Origin: Pseudovibrio brasiliensis
Lineage (GTDB): Bacteria > Pseudomonadota > Alphaproteobacteria > Rhizobiales > Stappiaceae
Reading direction: 5' to 3'
Length of the DNA stretch: 64,000 nt
Assembly: GCF_018282095.1 (NCBI RefSeq)
Contig: NZ_CP074126.1
Coordinates: forward strand, 1,560,501-1,624,500
This document shows, piece after piece, positions 17,423 to 27,859 of the stretch (position 1 is its first letter; each line of letters begins with the position of its first letter). Made by a program: the position numbers and the translations under genes. The notes under the pieces are model-generated. The model saw nothing but the letters and a program-made list of their open reading frames with translations, ran no database searches and was not told the DNA's origin.

Positions 17423-19033
17423 ATGAGCAAGATTAACGAAAACACTGTTCTTGAGATCGACACTCTTAAAGTTGATTTCGAAACCAACACCGGCATGGTT
17501 CACGCAGTAAAAGGCGTTAACATCCACGTTGACTCCGGCGAGACAGTTGCGATTGTGGGCGAGTCTGGTTCTGGTAAATCCCAGACCATGATGGCAGCCA
17601 TGGGTCTTCTGGCAGGCAACGGCATCACCCATGGTGAAGTCCGTTACCGCGGTACGAACATCCTTGGGTCTTCCATTCGTCAGCTCAATAAGATCCGTGG
17701 TGCGAAAGTGACCATGATCTTCCAGGAGCCGATGACCTCTCTGGATCCGCTTTACACCATTGAGCGCCAGCTCTGTGAGCCAATGGTTGAGCACGGGGAA
17801 TACACCTGGGCAACCGCGAAGAAACGTGCGGTTGAACTGCTGGAACTTGTTGGCATTCCTGAGCCATCTCGTAAGGTGAAGGCATTCCCTTACGAGATGT
17901 CTGGCGGTCAGCGTCAGCGTGTCATGATCGCAATGGCGCTCGCAAATGATCCGGATATCCTGATCGCCGACGAGCCAACCACTGCGCTCGACGTGACCAC
18001 TCAGGCTCAGATCCTTGAGCTGATGGCAGATCTTCAAAAACGCCTCGGCATGGCGGTTGTGTTCATCACCCATGATCTGGGTATCGTTGAGCGCATCTCC
18101 GACCGTGTGTACGTGATGAAGTCTGGTGAAGTTGTTGAAGAGGGCAACACCAAAGAGATCTTTGGTAACCCGCAACACGACTACACCAAGATGCTGCTGG
18201 ATGCAGAGCCAACTGGTTCTAAAGCCATTGTGCCTGACAGCAACCCGATTGTTCTGGATGCAAAGGACGTGCGCGTTGAGTTTGAAACCGAGACTGGTTT
18301 CCTCAAGCCAAACCACGTTCTGCGCGCTGTAAACGACATTTCCATGGAAGTGCGTGAAGGCCAGACCCTCGGTATCGTGGGTGAATCTGGTTCCGGTAAG
18401 TCCACTCTGGGTCGTGCTGTGCTCCAGCTTTTGCCAACCGCGGGTGGTCGTGTTGTTTACCTCGGTAACGACATCACCGGTGCAACCAAAAAGAAGATGC
18501 AGCCGCTCCGTAAAGAAATGCAGCTGATCTTCCAGGATCCATTCGGGTCTCTGTCTCCACGTATGACCGTTGGCCAGATCATCACCGAAGGTCTGCTGGT
18601 GCATGAGCCTCAGCTTTCAGCCAAGGAACGTGATCTAAGGGCCATCCAGGCGCTTGAAGAAGTGTCCATGGACCCGGCCATGCGCAACCGCTACCCACAC
18701 GAGTTCTCTGGTGGTCAGCGTCAGCGTATCGCGATTGCACGCACCATGATCCTCAATCCAAAGCTTGTTGTGCTGGATGAACCAACCTCCGCGTTGGACC
18801 GTACCGTACAGAAGCAGGTGGTTGAGCTTCTGCGCAACCTGCAAAAAGAGCACGGCCTGACCTACCTCTTCATCTCACACGATCTGGCCGTGGTTCGCGC
18901 CATGTCTGATACCGTGATGGTGATGCAAAAAGGTGAAGTGGTTGAAAAGGGACTGGCAGAAGAAATCTTCTCCAGCCCGAAAGAAGACTACACCAAAGAA
19001 CTGCTCGCAGCTGCTGCATTGAAGCCAGCATAA
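17423..19033 (+). CDS. oppDF: Oligopeptide ABC transporter, fused OppD-OppF ATPase
   Basis: A 536-residue protein carrying two full ATPase domains that are separate OppD and OppF proteins in E. coli. The first has Walker A GESGSGKS (about 49-56) and signature MSGGQRQR; the second has GESGSGKST (about 327) and signature FSGGQRQR. Each ends with an oligopeptide-transporter C-terminal segment. It starts 9 bases after oppC and closes the operon. Confidence 0.95.
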   Translation: MSKINENTVLEIDTLKVDFETNTGMVHAVKGVNIHVDSGETVAIVGESGSGKSQTMMAAMGLLAGNGITHGEVRYRGTNILGSSIRQLNKIRGAKVTMIFQEPMTSLDPLYTIERQLCEPMVEHGEYTWATAKKRAVELLELVGIPEPSRKVKAFPYEMSGGQRQRVMIAMALANDPDILIADEPTTALDVTTQAQILELMADLQKRLGMAVVFITHDLGIVERISDRVYVMKSGEVVEEGNTKEIFGNPQHDYTKMLLDAEPTGSKAIVPDSNPIVLDAKDVRVEFETETGFLKPNHVLRAVNDISMEVREGQTLGIVGESGSGKSTLGRAVLQLLPTAGGRVVYLGNDITGATKKKMQPLRKEMQLIFQDPFGSLSPRMTVGQIITEGLLVHEPQLSAKERDLRAIQALEEVSMDPAMRNRYPHEFSGGQRQRIAIARTMILNPKLVVLDEPTSALDRTVQKQVVELLRNLQKEHGLTYLFISHDLAVVRAMSDTVMVMQKGEVVEKGLAEEIFSSPKEDYTKELLAAAALKPA

Positions 19034-19054
19034 GCGCTGAGTGCTTTGTGATAA

Positions 19055-19088
19055 TAAAAAACCCCGGGGCAATGCTCCGGGGTTTTTT
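19055..19088 (+). terminator. Intrinsic terminator of the opp operon
   Basis: A perfect stem, AAAAAACCCCGG with CCGGGGTTTTTT around a 9-base loop, followed by T residues, 21 bases after oppDF. The A-tract on the left makes it work in both directions, so it also serves the convergent dipeptidase gene. Confidence 0.92.
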
Positions 19089-19107
19089 GTTGCCTGAATT
19101 TTATAGC

Positions 19108-20175
19108 TTATATTCCGGCACGCTCCAGAACACTGATCCAGTTTTTGTGAGCAATCTTAGCGATGAGCTCTTCACCGAAATCAGCCTTACGGAATGCGTT
19201 GATCAGGTTGGGCAGGCCAGCCACATCCCTGATGTCATTGGCAACCAGACACCCGTCATAGTCTGACCCAAGCGCAACCCCATCTTCACCCAGTTTGTTG
19301 ATCAGGTAGTCTGCATGGCGCAGGATCACATCCAGTGGCATATCCGGGTTGAGCTGACCGTCAGGGCGCAGGAAGAACACCGCGAAATTGATGCCCACCA
19401 GACCTTTGGACTCCGCAATCGCATCCAGCTGCTTGTCCGTCAGGTTGCGGCTCATTGGGCAGATCTTGAACACGTTGGAGTGGCTCGCCACAATAGGCTT
19501 GTCTGTGATCTTCGCCAGATCCCAGAAGCCTTTTTCGTTCAGGTGAGAAACGTCCAGCTGAATACCGCGCTGGTTACACTGGCGCACCAGCTCCTTACCT
19601 GTTTCAGTCAGGCCCGGACCAATGTCCGGGCTATGCTCAAACTCCATCGGCACGCCATAGCCGAAGATCGTCTCACGGCTCCACACAGGCCCGATAGAGC
19701 GAAGCCCGCGCTTGTAAAGCAGCTCAAGAGCTTCAAAGTCCTTGTCGATGCACTCAGCCCCCTCAACATGAAGCACCATGGCCAGCTGATCCGCATCCAT
19801 CGCCTCTTTGATGGCACTGGTTGACCGGCAGATCTTTACCGCACCGTCGCCCTTGGCCTCCAGATCTTCGGCGATATCCAAAAGCTTCAGCGTATAGTCC
19901 AGCGCTTCCTTCTGTGGCACCGTTTTGAAGTGCTCAGGGCTCTTGAAGTCGACCTCTTCACCTTCCTTCGGCTTGGCTCTGACAGATGGGGTGAACATGG
20001 CAAACAGACCGCCAGCAAATCCGCCTTTGCGCGCGCGCGGAAGGTCAATGTGATCGTAGCTGGCCTCCTCAAAGAAACTGCGTTCCTTTGGCGTCTGAGA
20101 CCGACGCTCCAGAGAGAGGAGCGTATCGTTGTGGCCGTCAAAGACAGGAACAAGGTTCGAGGCAGTATCAGTCAT
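19108..20175 (-). CDS. Membrane dipeptidase (peptidase family M19)
   Basis: A zinc dipeptidase of the renal dipeptidase family, 355 residues. The HxD zinc ligands are in FDGHNDTLL (His15, Asp17), the bridging glutamate in LHVEGAE (about 125), and later histidines in LDVSHLNEKG and IVASHSNV. No signal peptide is visible, so it is likely cytoplasmic in spite of the family name. It faces the opp operon, and could hydrolyse dipeptides brought in by that transporter (inference from context). Confidence 0.92.
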   Translation of the reverse strand: MTDTASNLVPVFDGHNDTLLSLERRSQTPKERSFFEEASYDHIDLPRARKGGFAGGLFAMFTPSVRAKPKEGEEVDFKSPEHFKTVPQKEALDYTLKLLDIAEDLEAKGDGAVKICRSTSAIKEAMDADQLAMVLHVEGAECIDKDFEALELLYKRGLRSIGPVWSRETIFGYGVPMEFEHSPDIGPGLTETGKELVRQCNQRGIQLDVSHLNEKGFWDLAKITDKPIVASHSNVFKICPMSRNLTDKQLDAIAESKGLVGINFAVFFLRPDGQLNPDMPLDVILRHADYLINKLGEDGVALGSDYDGCLVANDIRDVAGLPNLINAFRKADFGEELIAKIAHKNWISVLERAGI

Positions 20176-20372
20176 GAAGAACTCCGGAAAATCAAAATGT
20201 CACTATGAAAATTACCAATGCAGAAACACAGCTGGGATCTACGCAAACCCAGGGCTTCTGGCAGAAAGCTAGGTCACATTGGCGGAATTTGAAACTACAC
20301 TGTTAAATATTAAACCCTTAAAATCAATAGGATCACTCCAACTTTCTGAGTGGTGTTGAGAGGGGAAGCGCA

Positions 20373-20687
20373 ATGGCGACATTTATCAGAGGCTCTGACT
20401 TTACGGCAGACAAGGCATGGGGCGCACAGCTCATCGCCAACATGAACGGCATCACAACGCGCCTGCATTGGACCGATAAACCATGCAAATGGCACATCAA
20501 TGACGGTGAGGAGATCTTCGTGGTTCTGGATGGCACAGTTGAAATGAAATACCGGCAGGAGGGAGAAGAACTCATCGCAATGATGCAACCGGGAGATATC
20601 TTTTTTGCCACTATCGGCACAGAACATGTCGCCCATCCGCAGGGCGAAGCGCGCGTACTGGTGGTGGAGACGGAGGGAAGTGTCTGA
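20373..20687 (+). CDS. Small single-domain cupin protein
   Basis: A 104-residue cupin. The first cupin motif is represented by CKWHINDGEEIFVVLDGTVE and the second by PGDIFFATIGTEHVAHP, with metal-ligand histidines in both. The family is functionally broad; enzymatic and regulatory members exist and no specific role can be read here. An AGAGGGGAAG site lies before the ATG. Convergent with the hemolysin III-like gene. Confidence 0.85.
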   Translation: MATFIRGSDFTADKAWGAQLIANMNGITTRLHWTDKPCKWHINDGEEIFVVLDGTVEMKYRQEGEELIAMMQPGDIFFATIGTEHVAHPQGEARVLVVETEGSV

Positions 20688-20698
20688 GCCAACAGACA

Positions 20699-20720
20699 GG
20701 GAAGGGGCATGGCCCCTCCC
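20699..20720. terminator. Hairpin between convergent genes
   Basis: GGGAAGGGGC pairs with GCCCCTCCC (one bulged A) around a 3-base loop just after the cupin gene. It has no T-run, so its termination strength is doubtful. Confidence 0.35.
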
Positions 20721-20738
20721 GCAAAGGATCACCGGGTG

Positions 20739-21383
20739 TTAAGCCAGTCCGGGTAGAGCCACATCCACCATGATCATGGCAAAGTGACAGGCCGCAGCAG
20801 AAAGCACGAACCCGTGCCAGATGGCATTCTGGAATGGCAGGTTCTTCCAGATGTAAAACAGCGTCCCAACAGTGTAGAGGCCACCGCCGGTCACCAACAG
20901 CGTAAAACCAGCAACAGAAAGCTCGTTGTAAATCGGCACAATAGCGAAGAAGCCAACCCAGCCCATCGCCAGATAGATCGGTACAGCAAGCTTATCCAAC
21001 TGCCTCATATGCAGGATCTTGATGGCAGCTCCCGCAATCGCGCAGACCCAGATACCAATCAGCATGGAAATGCCAATCCATCCACCCAGCACCATCAGAC
21101 ACAGCGGCGTATAAGTCCCTGCAATCAGGAAGTAAATCGCGGAGTGGTCTAAGCGGCGCAGCAGACCCAGCTTGTTGTCTTTTTCAAGGATGTTGTAGGT
21201 TGCAGAACAGATCAGCATAGCCAGCAGTGTGGCAGTATAAACGTAAATGCTGATTTGCCGGGCATAGTCGTCAGCCGCCCACAAAATCATCACAAAGGCA
21301 GTTGTAGCAGCAGCACCAAAGGCAATACCCAAAACATGGATCACGCCATCAGCCACTTTTTCCGCGTAGGTCTCTATTCTCAT
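20739..21383 (-). CDS. Hemolysin III family seven-helix membrane protein
   Basis: A 214-residue protein of the HlyIII/PAQR-like superfamily (YqfA/TrhA). It has seven predicted helices and the conserved residues of the family: VADGVIHVLG near the N-terminus, RLDHSAIYFLIAGTYTP in the middle and the C-terminal WHGFVLSAAACHF. I prefer the start at 21383, where ETYAEKVADG immediately follows as in relatives; a longer start at 21413 exists. The family name is historical; a role in membrane lipid homeostasis is known for some members. Confidence 0.88.
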   Translation of the reverse strand: MRIETYAEKVADGVIHVLGIAFGAAATTAFVMILWAADDYARQISIYVYTATLLAMLICSATYNILEKDNKLGLLRRLDHSAIYFLIAGTYTPLCLMVLGGWIGISMLIGIWVCAIAGAAIKILHMRQLDKLAVPIYLAMGWVGFFAIVPIYNELSVAGFTLLVTGGGLYTVGTLFYIWKNLPFQNAIWHGFVLSAAACHFAMIMVDVALPGLA

Positions 21384-21762
21384 GCGCAGGCCATCCCCCC
21401 AAAAAGCAGCCAAACTATGTTGAACTACATAATGCCGCCCTTAGCATCTCAACTCAACTGAAACTACGGTGCAAACTGGTCAATATATGGGCATTTGACG
21501 GAGCAGGATGGGTTGCCCCTTGGAAATCGGGCATATCCAATTGCCAGCATCTCTCAGATGTGGCATTGGCTCTCAGGACTTTACTGCCAATATTGCGCTG
21601 GTCTGAAGGCCGCACCGACCACTTGTGGGAAAGCAAAAGAACGCGACTGCGGGCTTTGCTATTTCCGCAAGAATCATGGATTTTGGTGCGCCTCCCAGCA
21701 CTCCGATATTGCCGGAACCACGGTTAATCACTGCCTTGAAACGGCACAACAAGAGATTTTGA
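21384..21762. other. Intergenic region between hlyIII-like and herA-like genes
   Basis: About 380 bp between divergent genes. Reading frames here lack family signals and ribosome sites. It must hold both promoters, but no box is distinct. Confidence 0.4.
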
Positions 21763-23229
21763 ATGACGGTCAGCATCGAAATGGGTGTCACCCCCCATGG
21801 TACCTCCAGTGTTGTCGATCTTGAAGAATTGCTTGCCACGCGATTGCTCGTCCAGGGTAACTCCGGATCGGGTAAATCGCACTTGCTGCGTCGCCTTATG
21901 GAACAGAGCGCGCCTTGGGTTCAGCAGGTTGTGATCGACCCGGAAGGGGATTTCGTATCGCTGGCTGATGAGTTCGGACACGTGGTGATTGAAGCGACTA
22001 TGAACGATCGCGAACTCACCATGATCGCTGCCCGCGTGCGCCAGCACCGCATTTCAGTGGTGCTCAATCTGGAACATCTGGAGCCGGATAAGCAGCTCAA
22101 AGCCGCTGCTGCTTTCATGAACGGCCTGTTCGATTCCGACCGCCAGTACTGGTATCCTGTTCTCGTCGTGGTGGATGAAGCGCAGCTCTTTGCGCCTTCT
22201 GCTTCGGGTGATTATGGGGAAGAAGCGCGCCGCCTGTCCTTGATGGCCATGACCAACCTTATGTGTCGTGGCCGTAAGCGTGGTCTGGCAGGTATCATCG
22301 CGACCCAGCGTCTGGCGAAGTTGGCCAAGAACGTGGCCGCGGAAGCCTCCAACTTCCTGATGGGCCGTACCTTCCTCGATATCGACATGGCCCGCGCCTC
22401 CGATCTGTTGGGTATGGACCGACGTCAGGCAGAACAGTTCCGTAACCTTGAGCGTGGACAGTTCATCTCCCTCGGCCCAGCCATGACCCGCCGACCGCAA
22501 AAAGTGGTCATCGGTGAAGTTGTCACCGGCAGTCGTGGTGGCTCTCCAAAGCTGATGCCAATGCCGAACCAGCCCGTTGAAACAGCGGCAGAACTGATCT
22601 TCACAGCGACAGAAAACGATCCGGTCCTGCACAACAACCGCGTGGCTGCACCTTCCGCAAAGGATGTGATGCTGCAGCTCTCCCAAACCGCTGCCAGCAA
22701 CATGCAGGCGCAGCACAGGGAAGTGGTTGAAGCCGAGCCGGAAGACCTGTTTAATCTGGAAGAAAAGAACCAGCAGTATCAGGAAATCATCGGGAAAATC
22801 CTCGAAGATCCTGAAGCAGCCTTCGCGCCGGTTTCACAGCTCTATCAGGATTTCCAGGTCCGCTGCCGCATTGAGCGCCTGAAGTCTCAGGATCTTGCCA
22901 AATTCCGCAAGCTTCTCTCTGTCGCCCGTGCTGGCGTGGACAAGAAGGAAGTGGAAGAAGGCGACTGGCAGCAGGCGGAGGTCATCGCTGGACAGCTTCC
23001 GGAAGAAATGCGCGGCGTCTATTTGCTGCTGGCAAAAGCCGCGTTTGCAGATGAGCCATGCCCGGAAGATCTGGAAATCGCAAAAGCCTATGGCACCCGC
23101 TCACCGGGCCGTGCCCGTTGGCTGCTCACCCATATGGAAGAGCAGGGTTTCATCATCTGTGCAAGTGATCTTCGCGGAAACCGTATCGTGACATTGCCGG
23201 ATATCGGCAAGCAAACCGCAACCAAGTAA
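21763..23229 (+). CDS. HerA-like (DUF87) ATPase
   Basis: A 488-residue P-loop ATPase of the HerA/FtsK superfamily. Walker A is GNSGSGKS (32-39), Walker B is VLVVVDEAQ (Asp138, Glu139), and an arginine-rich segment MCRGRKRGLAGIIATQR follows as sensor. The C-terminal half (about 270-488) is helical with Gln/Glu-rich stretches and is not a known nuclease. HerA proteins pump or unwind DNA, often with NurA or other nucleases; no nurA gene is adjacent. The convergent fhuF-like gene ends 7 bases away. Confidence 0.82.
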   Translation: MTVSIEMGVTPHGTSSVVDLEELLATRLLVQGNSGSGKSHLLRRLMEQSAPWVQQVVIDPEGDFVSLADEFGHVVIEATMNDRELTMIAARVRQHRISVVLNLEHLEPDKQLKAAAAFMNGLFDSDRQYWYPVLVVVDEAQLFAPSASGDYGEEARRLSLMAMTNLMCRGRKRGLAGIIATQRLAKLAKNVAAEASNFLMGRTFLDIDMARASDLLGMDRRQAEQFRNLERGQFISLGPAMTRRPQKVVIGEVVTGSRGGSPKLMPMPNQPVETAAELIFTATENDPVLHNNRVAAPSAKDVMLQLSQTAASNMQAQHREVVEAEPEDLFNLEEKNQQYQEIIGKILEDPEAAFAPVSQLYQDFQVRCRIERLKSQDLAKFRKLLSVARAGVDKKEVEEGDWQQAEVIAGQLPEEMRGVYLLLAKAAFADEPCPEDLEIAKAYGTRSPGRARWLLTHMEEQGFIICASDLRGNRIVTLPDIGKQTATK

Positions 23230-23236
23230 GCTGGGT

Positions 23237-24166
23237 CTAGCGGCCATCCGGCAAGGAATGGCCGCCCACAGGACCGTCGACCTCATCAAAGAATGTGGTC
23301 TCTGTGCTGCGTGAGCAGGTCGAGCACAAATGCGGTTTGGACGGCAGAACATACTTCAGGCAGCAGGCTTTGCGGCGTGGTGCATACTCAATCCGCCCCT
23401 CATGTTCACGCTGCCGCCAGACAATCCCGCCATTGATCTTCTTTCCGAGGCTCGCCAGATAGGCCCGCATGATGCTGGCCACCTCAGTCGGCTTGGCACC
23501 ATGGCGACGCAGCACCAGAAACGGTGACGTGATCGAGATGGCAACAGTGGAGTAAAACACCGAGGGCGCCACCTTCCGCCGGCCCAGCTCGCGGTGGAAG
23601 ACCTGAATGATCTCCTCAAGGCAGATCGAAAGCGCAAACAGCTCCGCCGGACCTTGATCCGGGTTCAGCTCAAAATCTTCTTCTGAAAGACGTGGATCAA
23701 AGAACACCTCAACCCACGGCCCTTTGCCATGCAGCACAAACCGCAGCTCATCAATGCGTGGAGCGCGTCCGGTCAGCAAGTAGGTTACTGAAATCCGGTT
23801 GAGCAGTGTCTGACACATGGTCTTCAGCGCAAGACTGGCGGCAATCTTGGTGGTTGGTGCACCTCGATCTTCCTTGATGAAGTCGATTATATGCTTGGCA
23901 ACCAGAGCGAAGTTGCTGTCAAAGCCAGAAAACTCACGCAGTTCCGCTGCCACCACGTGCCCGGCAGGCGCAGTGATTGCCCGCGCTGAAACCAGTGCGC
24001 CCCCATCAGGATGGGCCGCATCAATCAGCCCAGCAAAGCGCGCAGGGATGCCCGCATGCTCTGAGGTGGGAATATCTGTAGGTGGAAGACCGGTAGACAC
24101 AGACAACGCAGACCTCTGGATGTACAATTGCGCTTTTAAGGCACCGGAATAAGCGGATTTAGGCAA
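23237..24166 (-). CDS. FhuF-like siderophore-iron reductase
   Basis: A 309-residue protein whose C-terminus carries the FhuF iron-sulfur pattern: two adjacent cysteines (KACCLKYVLP) and a CSTC pair about ten residues later, binding an unusual 2Fe-2S cluster. FhuF-type proteins reduce ferric siderophores in the cytoplasm. The TTG start at 24166 is doubtful; a GTG about 22 codons inside is an alternative. No siderophore receptor or transporter lies next to it. Confidence 0.75.
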   Translation of the reverse strand: MPKSAYSGALKAQLYIQRSALSVSTGLPPTDIPTSEHAGIPARFAGLIDAAHPDGGALVSARAITAPAGHVVAAELREFSGFDSNFALVAKHIIDFIKEDRGAPTTKIAASLALKTMCQTLLNRISVTYLLTGRAPRIDELRFVLHGKGPWVEVFFDPRLSEEDFELNPDQGPAELFALSICLEEIIQVFHRELGRRKVAPSVFYSTVAISITSPFLVLRRHGAKPTEVASIMRAYLASLGKKINGGIVWRQREHEGRIEYAPRRKACCLKYVLPSKPHLCSTCSRSTETTFFDEVDGPVGGHSLPDGR

Positions 24167-24266
24167 AGAGCGCGATGGAACTTATAGTTACGAGGCGTGC
24201 ATGTCTGGCTGACAGGTGGCTGAACACGACACAACAACAACACTTTTGCGTTACTTAGCACAAAAA

Positions 24267-24293
24267 CAAAGTCTACTAAAACAGTAGACTTTG
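24267..24293 (-). terminator. Intrinsic terminator of the EamA transporter gene
   Basis: An 11-base perfect stem (CAAAGTCTACT with AGTAGACTTTG) around a 5-base loop. Read on the minus strand it is followed by TTTTTG, giving a standard terminator about 50 bases after the transporter stop. Confidence 0.85.
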
Positions 24294-24344
24294 CAGTCTG
24301 TGAGTAATGCACCTGTTATGTTGTAACGATCCTCTTGTCGAGGA

Positions 24345-25268
24345 TCAGGCTTTCGCTTTTGTGAACCGCTTCTCCCAGGCGAACTTCTCTGCAATCCAGA
24401 TGCCACCCAGCACCAGTGCCAGAGCTGCACCGTGGTAGAACGAAAACACTTCGCCAAGCAGAATAATCGCCATCACAGAGGCAAACACAGGCACTAGATT
24501 GACGAACACGCCCGCCCGGTTTGGCCCGATCAACTCCACGCCTCGCATATAGAAAATCTGTGCGAGGAAGGATGGGCAGAAGGAGATGTAAAGAATAACC
24601 AGCCAGCCTTGGAATGTTGGCCATGCCAGAGTTTCTTGACTGTACTCAATCGCCAGCATCGGCACGGAAACCAAAGCAGCAACAAACGCCATCACCGCAA
24701 AAAAGGCGAGCGCAGGCACTTTGGGCCTGTTGCGCAGCGCAAGCGTATAACCAGCATAAAACACGGCAGCCACCAGCATCAGCGCATCACCCGGATTGAT
24801 GTGCAGCTTCAACAGAACCTCAAGGCTGCCCTGACTGGCCACAACAAAAACGCCGAGCAAGGTCAGCAAAATGCCGATGAACTGGATCAGCGTCACTTTG
24901 GACCCAAACAGGAAGTAAGCCCCCACCACAACGATCATCGGAATGGAGCCCTGCAAAATGCCCATGTTCACCGCAGTGGTGTTGTGAGCTGCCAGATAGA
25001 ACAGGCCGTTAAAGCCGGAAAAGCCAAAGGCAGCCATCAGGGCAATGCTGATCAGGTGAGGGCGGATCTGCGCCCATGAAGCCACAAGATCGCGCCATGC
25101 AATCATGCTCATCAGTCCGGCCACAATCGCCCATCTTAAAAACACAATCACCATGGGTGACACGTGTCCCACAGCAAGCTGACCCGCCACTGCGTTGCCG
25201 CTCCACATGAGCGTGGTCAACACCAGAAGCAGCATCGGTCTGCTGTACAGGGAACTAAGGATAGGCAT
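24345..25268 (-). CDS. DMT superfamily (EamA) transporter
   Basis: A 307-residue inner-membrane protein with ten predicted helices formed by two EamA repeats (about 8-140 and 152-290). The second repeat begins near GDALMLVAAVFYAGYTLALR and contains the typical proline-bearing segment PVFASVMAIILLGE. Such proteins export metabolites or amino acids; the substrate is unknown. Monocistronic with its own terminator. Confidence 0.88.
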   Translation of the reverse strand: MPILSSLYSRPMLLLVLTTLMWSGNAVAGQLAVGHVSPMVIVFLRWAIVAGLMSMIAWRDLVASWAQIRPHLISIALMAAFGFSGFNGLFYLAAHNTTAVNMGILQGSIPMIVVVGAYFLFGSKVTLIQFIGILLTLLGVFVVASQGSLEVLLKLHINPGDALMLVAAVFYAGYTLALRNRPKVPALAFFAVMAFVAALVSVPMLAIEYSQETLAWPTFQGWLVILYISFCPSFLAQIFYMRGVELIGPNRAGVFVNLVPVFASVMAIILLGEVFSFYHGAALALVLGGIWIAEKFAWEKRFTKAKA

Positions 25269-25615
25269 GTAAACTCACTGTCAAAAGGCGGGTGGGAGTA
25301 CCCGCAGGAAAGGTGCAAACAGACTTCACCTTGCCCCAAATAAATGCAAGGCTATTTTCCGCAAGGGCTGTAGAGGTTTCATCAAGTATGTACCAGCCTG
25401 CCATAGCAGCTTGCAAAACCTGCCGAAATACCGCCAAAATCAAAGCCTTACTAAAGAATACTCGGCCAACCCAATCAATCACCTGTGTTTTGAGCAGTAC
25501 GGTAACGAATTGATGCATTGAAACTTGAGATTGAATTTGCAAGGGTCTGGTCTGAAAAACTCAGCGCAGGAAGTGACGGCATATCCTGCTAAAAATGACA
25601 AAACGAGGGGGACCC
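25269..25615. other. Intergenic region upstream of glcB
   Basis: About 347 bp between divergent genes. A GCGGGT/ACCCGC hairpin (25288-25305) lies in the leader of the minus-strand transporter. No gene or clear promoter box is seen. Confidence 0.4.
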
Positions 25616-27799
25616 ATGTCGCAAAGAGTAAGCGTTGCATCACTTCAGGTTTCACCGGAACTCTACAATTTCGTAGAGAAGGAGGCTCTTCCGGGCACCG
25701 GAGTGGCATCCGACCAGTTCTGGGAAGGCTTCGCGCAGATCATCAAGGATCTGACACCACGCAACCGTGAACTACTTCAGATCCGTGAAGACATTCAGAC
25801 CAAGATCGACGACTGGCACAAAGCCAACCCGGGCGCGATTGATCTGGAAACCTATAAAACCTTCCTCAAAGAGCTTGGCTACCTGCTGCCGGAAGGTGAA
25901 AGCTTCGACGTTGATACAGCCAACGTTGATCCGGAAATTGCAGAGATCGCCGGTCCTCAGCTCGTTGTGCCTGTCATGAATGCGCGCTACGCCGTCAACG
26001 CCGCCAATGCGCGCTGGGGTTCCCTGTATGATGCGCTCTACGGCACCGACGTCATGGGCTCCACCCCTCAGGCAGGCGGATACGACGAAGCACGCGGCAC
26101 AGAAGTCATCGCCTATGCCCGCAAGAAGCTGGATGAGGCTCTGCCTCTGGATGAAGGCAGCTGGGCTGACGTCACCGAGTTCGCCATTATGGGTGGCTCA
26201 CTTGCTCTGACGCTGGAAAACGGCGACATGGCAGGCCTGCAGGATCCTCTAGGGTTTGTTGGCTATGCTGGTGACAAGGACGAGCCAAAGTCCATCCTGC
26301 TGCAGAAAAACGGCCTGCACTTTGATGTACTGTTTGACCGCTCCAGCCCGATCGGGGCTGCTGACAAAGCAGGCATCAGCGATATCATTCTGGAATCCGC
26401 CATCTCCACCATCATGGACTGCGAAGACTCCGTTGCAGCGGTCGACGGTGAAGACAAAGCTCTGGCCTATCGCAACTGGCTGGGCCTGATGAATGGCGAT
26501 CTTAAGGAAGAAGTCAGCAAAGGCGGCAAAACCTTCACCCGTGCCTTGAATGGCGACCGTCCCTACACAGATGCGCAGGGCGATGCTCTGGCACTCAAAG
26601 GCCGTTCCCTCATGCTGGTGCGGAACGTTGGTCACCTCATGACCAACCCGGCGATCCTTGATGAGGACGGTAATGAGGTCTTTGAAGGCATCATGGACGC
26701 TATGGTGACCTCCCTCTGCGCGATCCACGATATCGGCCTGCGTGAAGGCGCAACTGCGCGCAACATGAACTCCGTCACCGGCTCCGTTTACATCGTGAAG
26801 CCAAAGATGCACGGCCCGGAAGAGGTCGCTTTCGCAGACGAGCTGTTTGGCCGCGTGGAACACGTTTTGGAACTGCCACGCAACACCTTGAAAATGGGCA
26901 TTATGGACGAGGAACGCCGCACCACGGTCAACCTCAAAGAGTGCATCCGTGCCGCCAAGTCCCGTGTATGCTTCATCAACACCGGCTTCCTAGATCGCAC
27001 CGGTGATGAGATCCACACCTCCATGGAAGCTGGCCCAATGATCCGCAAAGCGGACATGAAGCAGGCCACATGGATCAGCGCCTATGAAAACCACAATGTA
27101 GACACCGGCCTTGCATGTGGTCTGCGCGAGCATGCGCAGATCGGCAAAGGCATGTGGGCTATGCCAGACCTGATGCACACCATGCTGGAGCAGAAGATCG
27201 GCCATCCAAAAGCCGGTGCGAACACCGCATGGGTGCCATCTCCAACCGCAGCAACTCTGCATGCCATGCATTACCATCAGGTCTGCGTGCCAGCCGTTCA
27301 GGAAGAACTGTCTACCCGCGAACCTGCAAAGCTGGACGACATCCTGTCCATTCCGGTCGCCACCAATCCAAACTGGACACCGGAAGACATTCAGGCAGAA
27401 GTCGAGAACAACGCGCAAGGCATCCTTGGATACGTTGTGCGCTGGGTAGAGCATGGTGTTGGCTGCTCCAAAGTGCCAGACATCCATAATGTGGCTTTGA
27501 TGGAAGACCGTGCAACCTGCCGTATCTCCTCCCAGCACATAGCCAACTGGCTACATCACAATGTCTGCTCTGAAGAGCAGGTGCTGGAGATCATGAAGCG
27601 CATGGCCGCTGTGGTGGATGAGCAGAATGCAGGCGACCCAGCCTACCACAACATGGCGCCTGACTTCGACAACTCTGTCGCCTTCCAGGCTGCATGTGAT
27701 CTGGTCTTCAAAGGCCGCATCCAGCCAAGCGGTTACACAGAACCAGTGCTGCACAAACGCCGTCTTGAAGCCAAGGCAAAGTTCGGCGCATCAGCCTGA
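25616..27799 (+). CDS. glcB: Malate synthase G
   Basis: Condenses glyoxylate and acetyl-CoA to malate. The start at 25616 has a GAGGGGG site and gives 727 residues, matching E. coli GlcB (723). Typical stretches are present: [42 protein letters not shown], the [18 protein letters not shown] active-site strand and the C-terminal catalytic-aspartate region. A glyoxylate-consuming enzyme without an adjacent isocitrate lyase; it may serve glycolate use or an anaplerotic role. Confidence 0.97.
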   Translation: MSQRVSVASLQVSPELYNFVEKEALPGTGVASDQFWEGFAQIIKDLTPRNRELLQIREDIQTKIDDWHKANPGAIDLETYKTFLKELGYLLPEGESFDVDTANVDPEIAEIAGPQLVVPVMNARYAVNAANARWGSLYDALYGTDVMGSTPQAGGYDEARGTEVIAYARKKLDEALPLDEGSWADVTEFAIMGGSLALTLENGDMAGLQDPLGFVGYAGDKDEPKSILLQKNGLHFDVLFDRSSPIGAADKAGISDIILESAISTIMDCEDSVAAVDGEDKALAYRNWLGLMNGDLKEEVSKGGKTFTRALNGDRPYTDAQGDALALKGRSLMLVRNVGHLMTNPAILDEDGNEVFEGIMDAMVTSLCAIHDIGLREGATARNMNSVTGSVYIVKPKMHGPEEVAFADELFGRVEHVLELPRNTLKMGIMDEERRTTVNLKECIRAAKSRVCFINTGFLDRTGDEIHTSMEAGPMIRKADMKQATWISAYENHNVDTGLACGLREHAQIGKGMWAMPDLMHTMLEQKIGHPKAGANTAWVPSPTAATLHAMHYHQVCVPAVQEELSTREPAKLDDILSIPVATNPNWTPEDIQAEVENNAQGILGYVVRWVEHGVGCSKVPDIHNVALMEDRATCRISSQHIANWLHHNVCSEEQVLEIMKRMAAVVDEQNAGDPAYHNMAPDFDNSVAFQAACDLVFKGRIQPSGYTEPVLHKRRLEAKAKFGASA

Positions 27800-27808
27800 T
27801 AAACACCA

Positions 27809-27836
27809 CCTGCGCAGTTCTGTAAGGCTGCGCAGG
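27809..27836 (+). terminator. Probable terminator after glcB
   Basis: CCTGCGCAG pairs perfectly with CTGCGCAGG around a 10-base loop, 10 bases after glcB. The tail is CTTCTTCC rather than a pure T-run, so termination may be partial. Confidence 0.6.
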
Positions 27837-27859
27837 CTTCTTCCCTATATTGGCAGAGA

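Noticed and set aside
16940-18604. 554-codon antisense frame opposite oppC/oppDF
   Set aside because: His/Asn-rich shadow of the ATPase gene; the sense gene has clear Walker motifs.
23240-23264. GCGGCCAT/ATGGCCGC hairpin at the convergent ends of the herA-like and fhuF-like genes
   Set aside because: It overlaps the last codons of the fhuF-like gene and lacks a T-run, so I did not call it a terminator.
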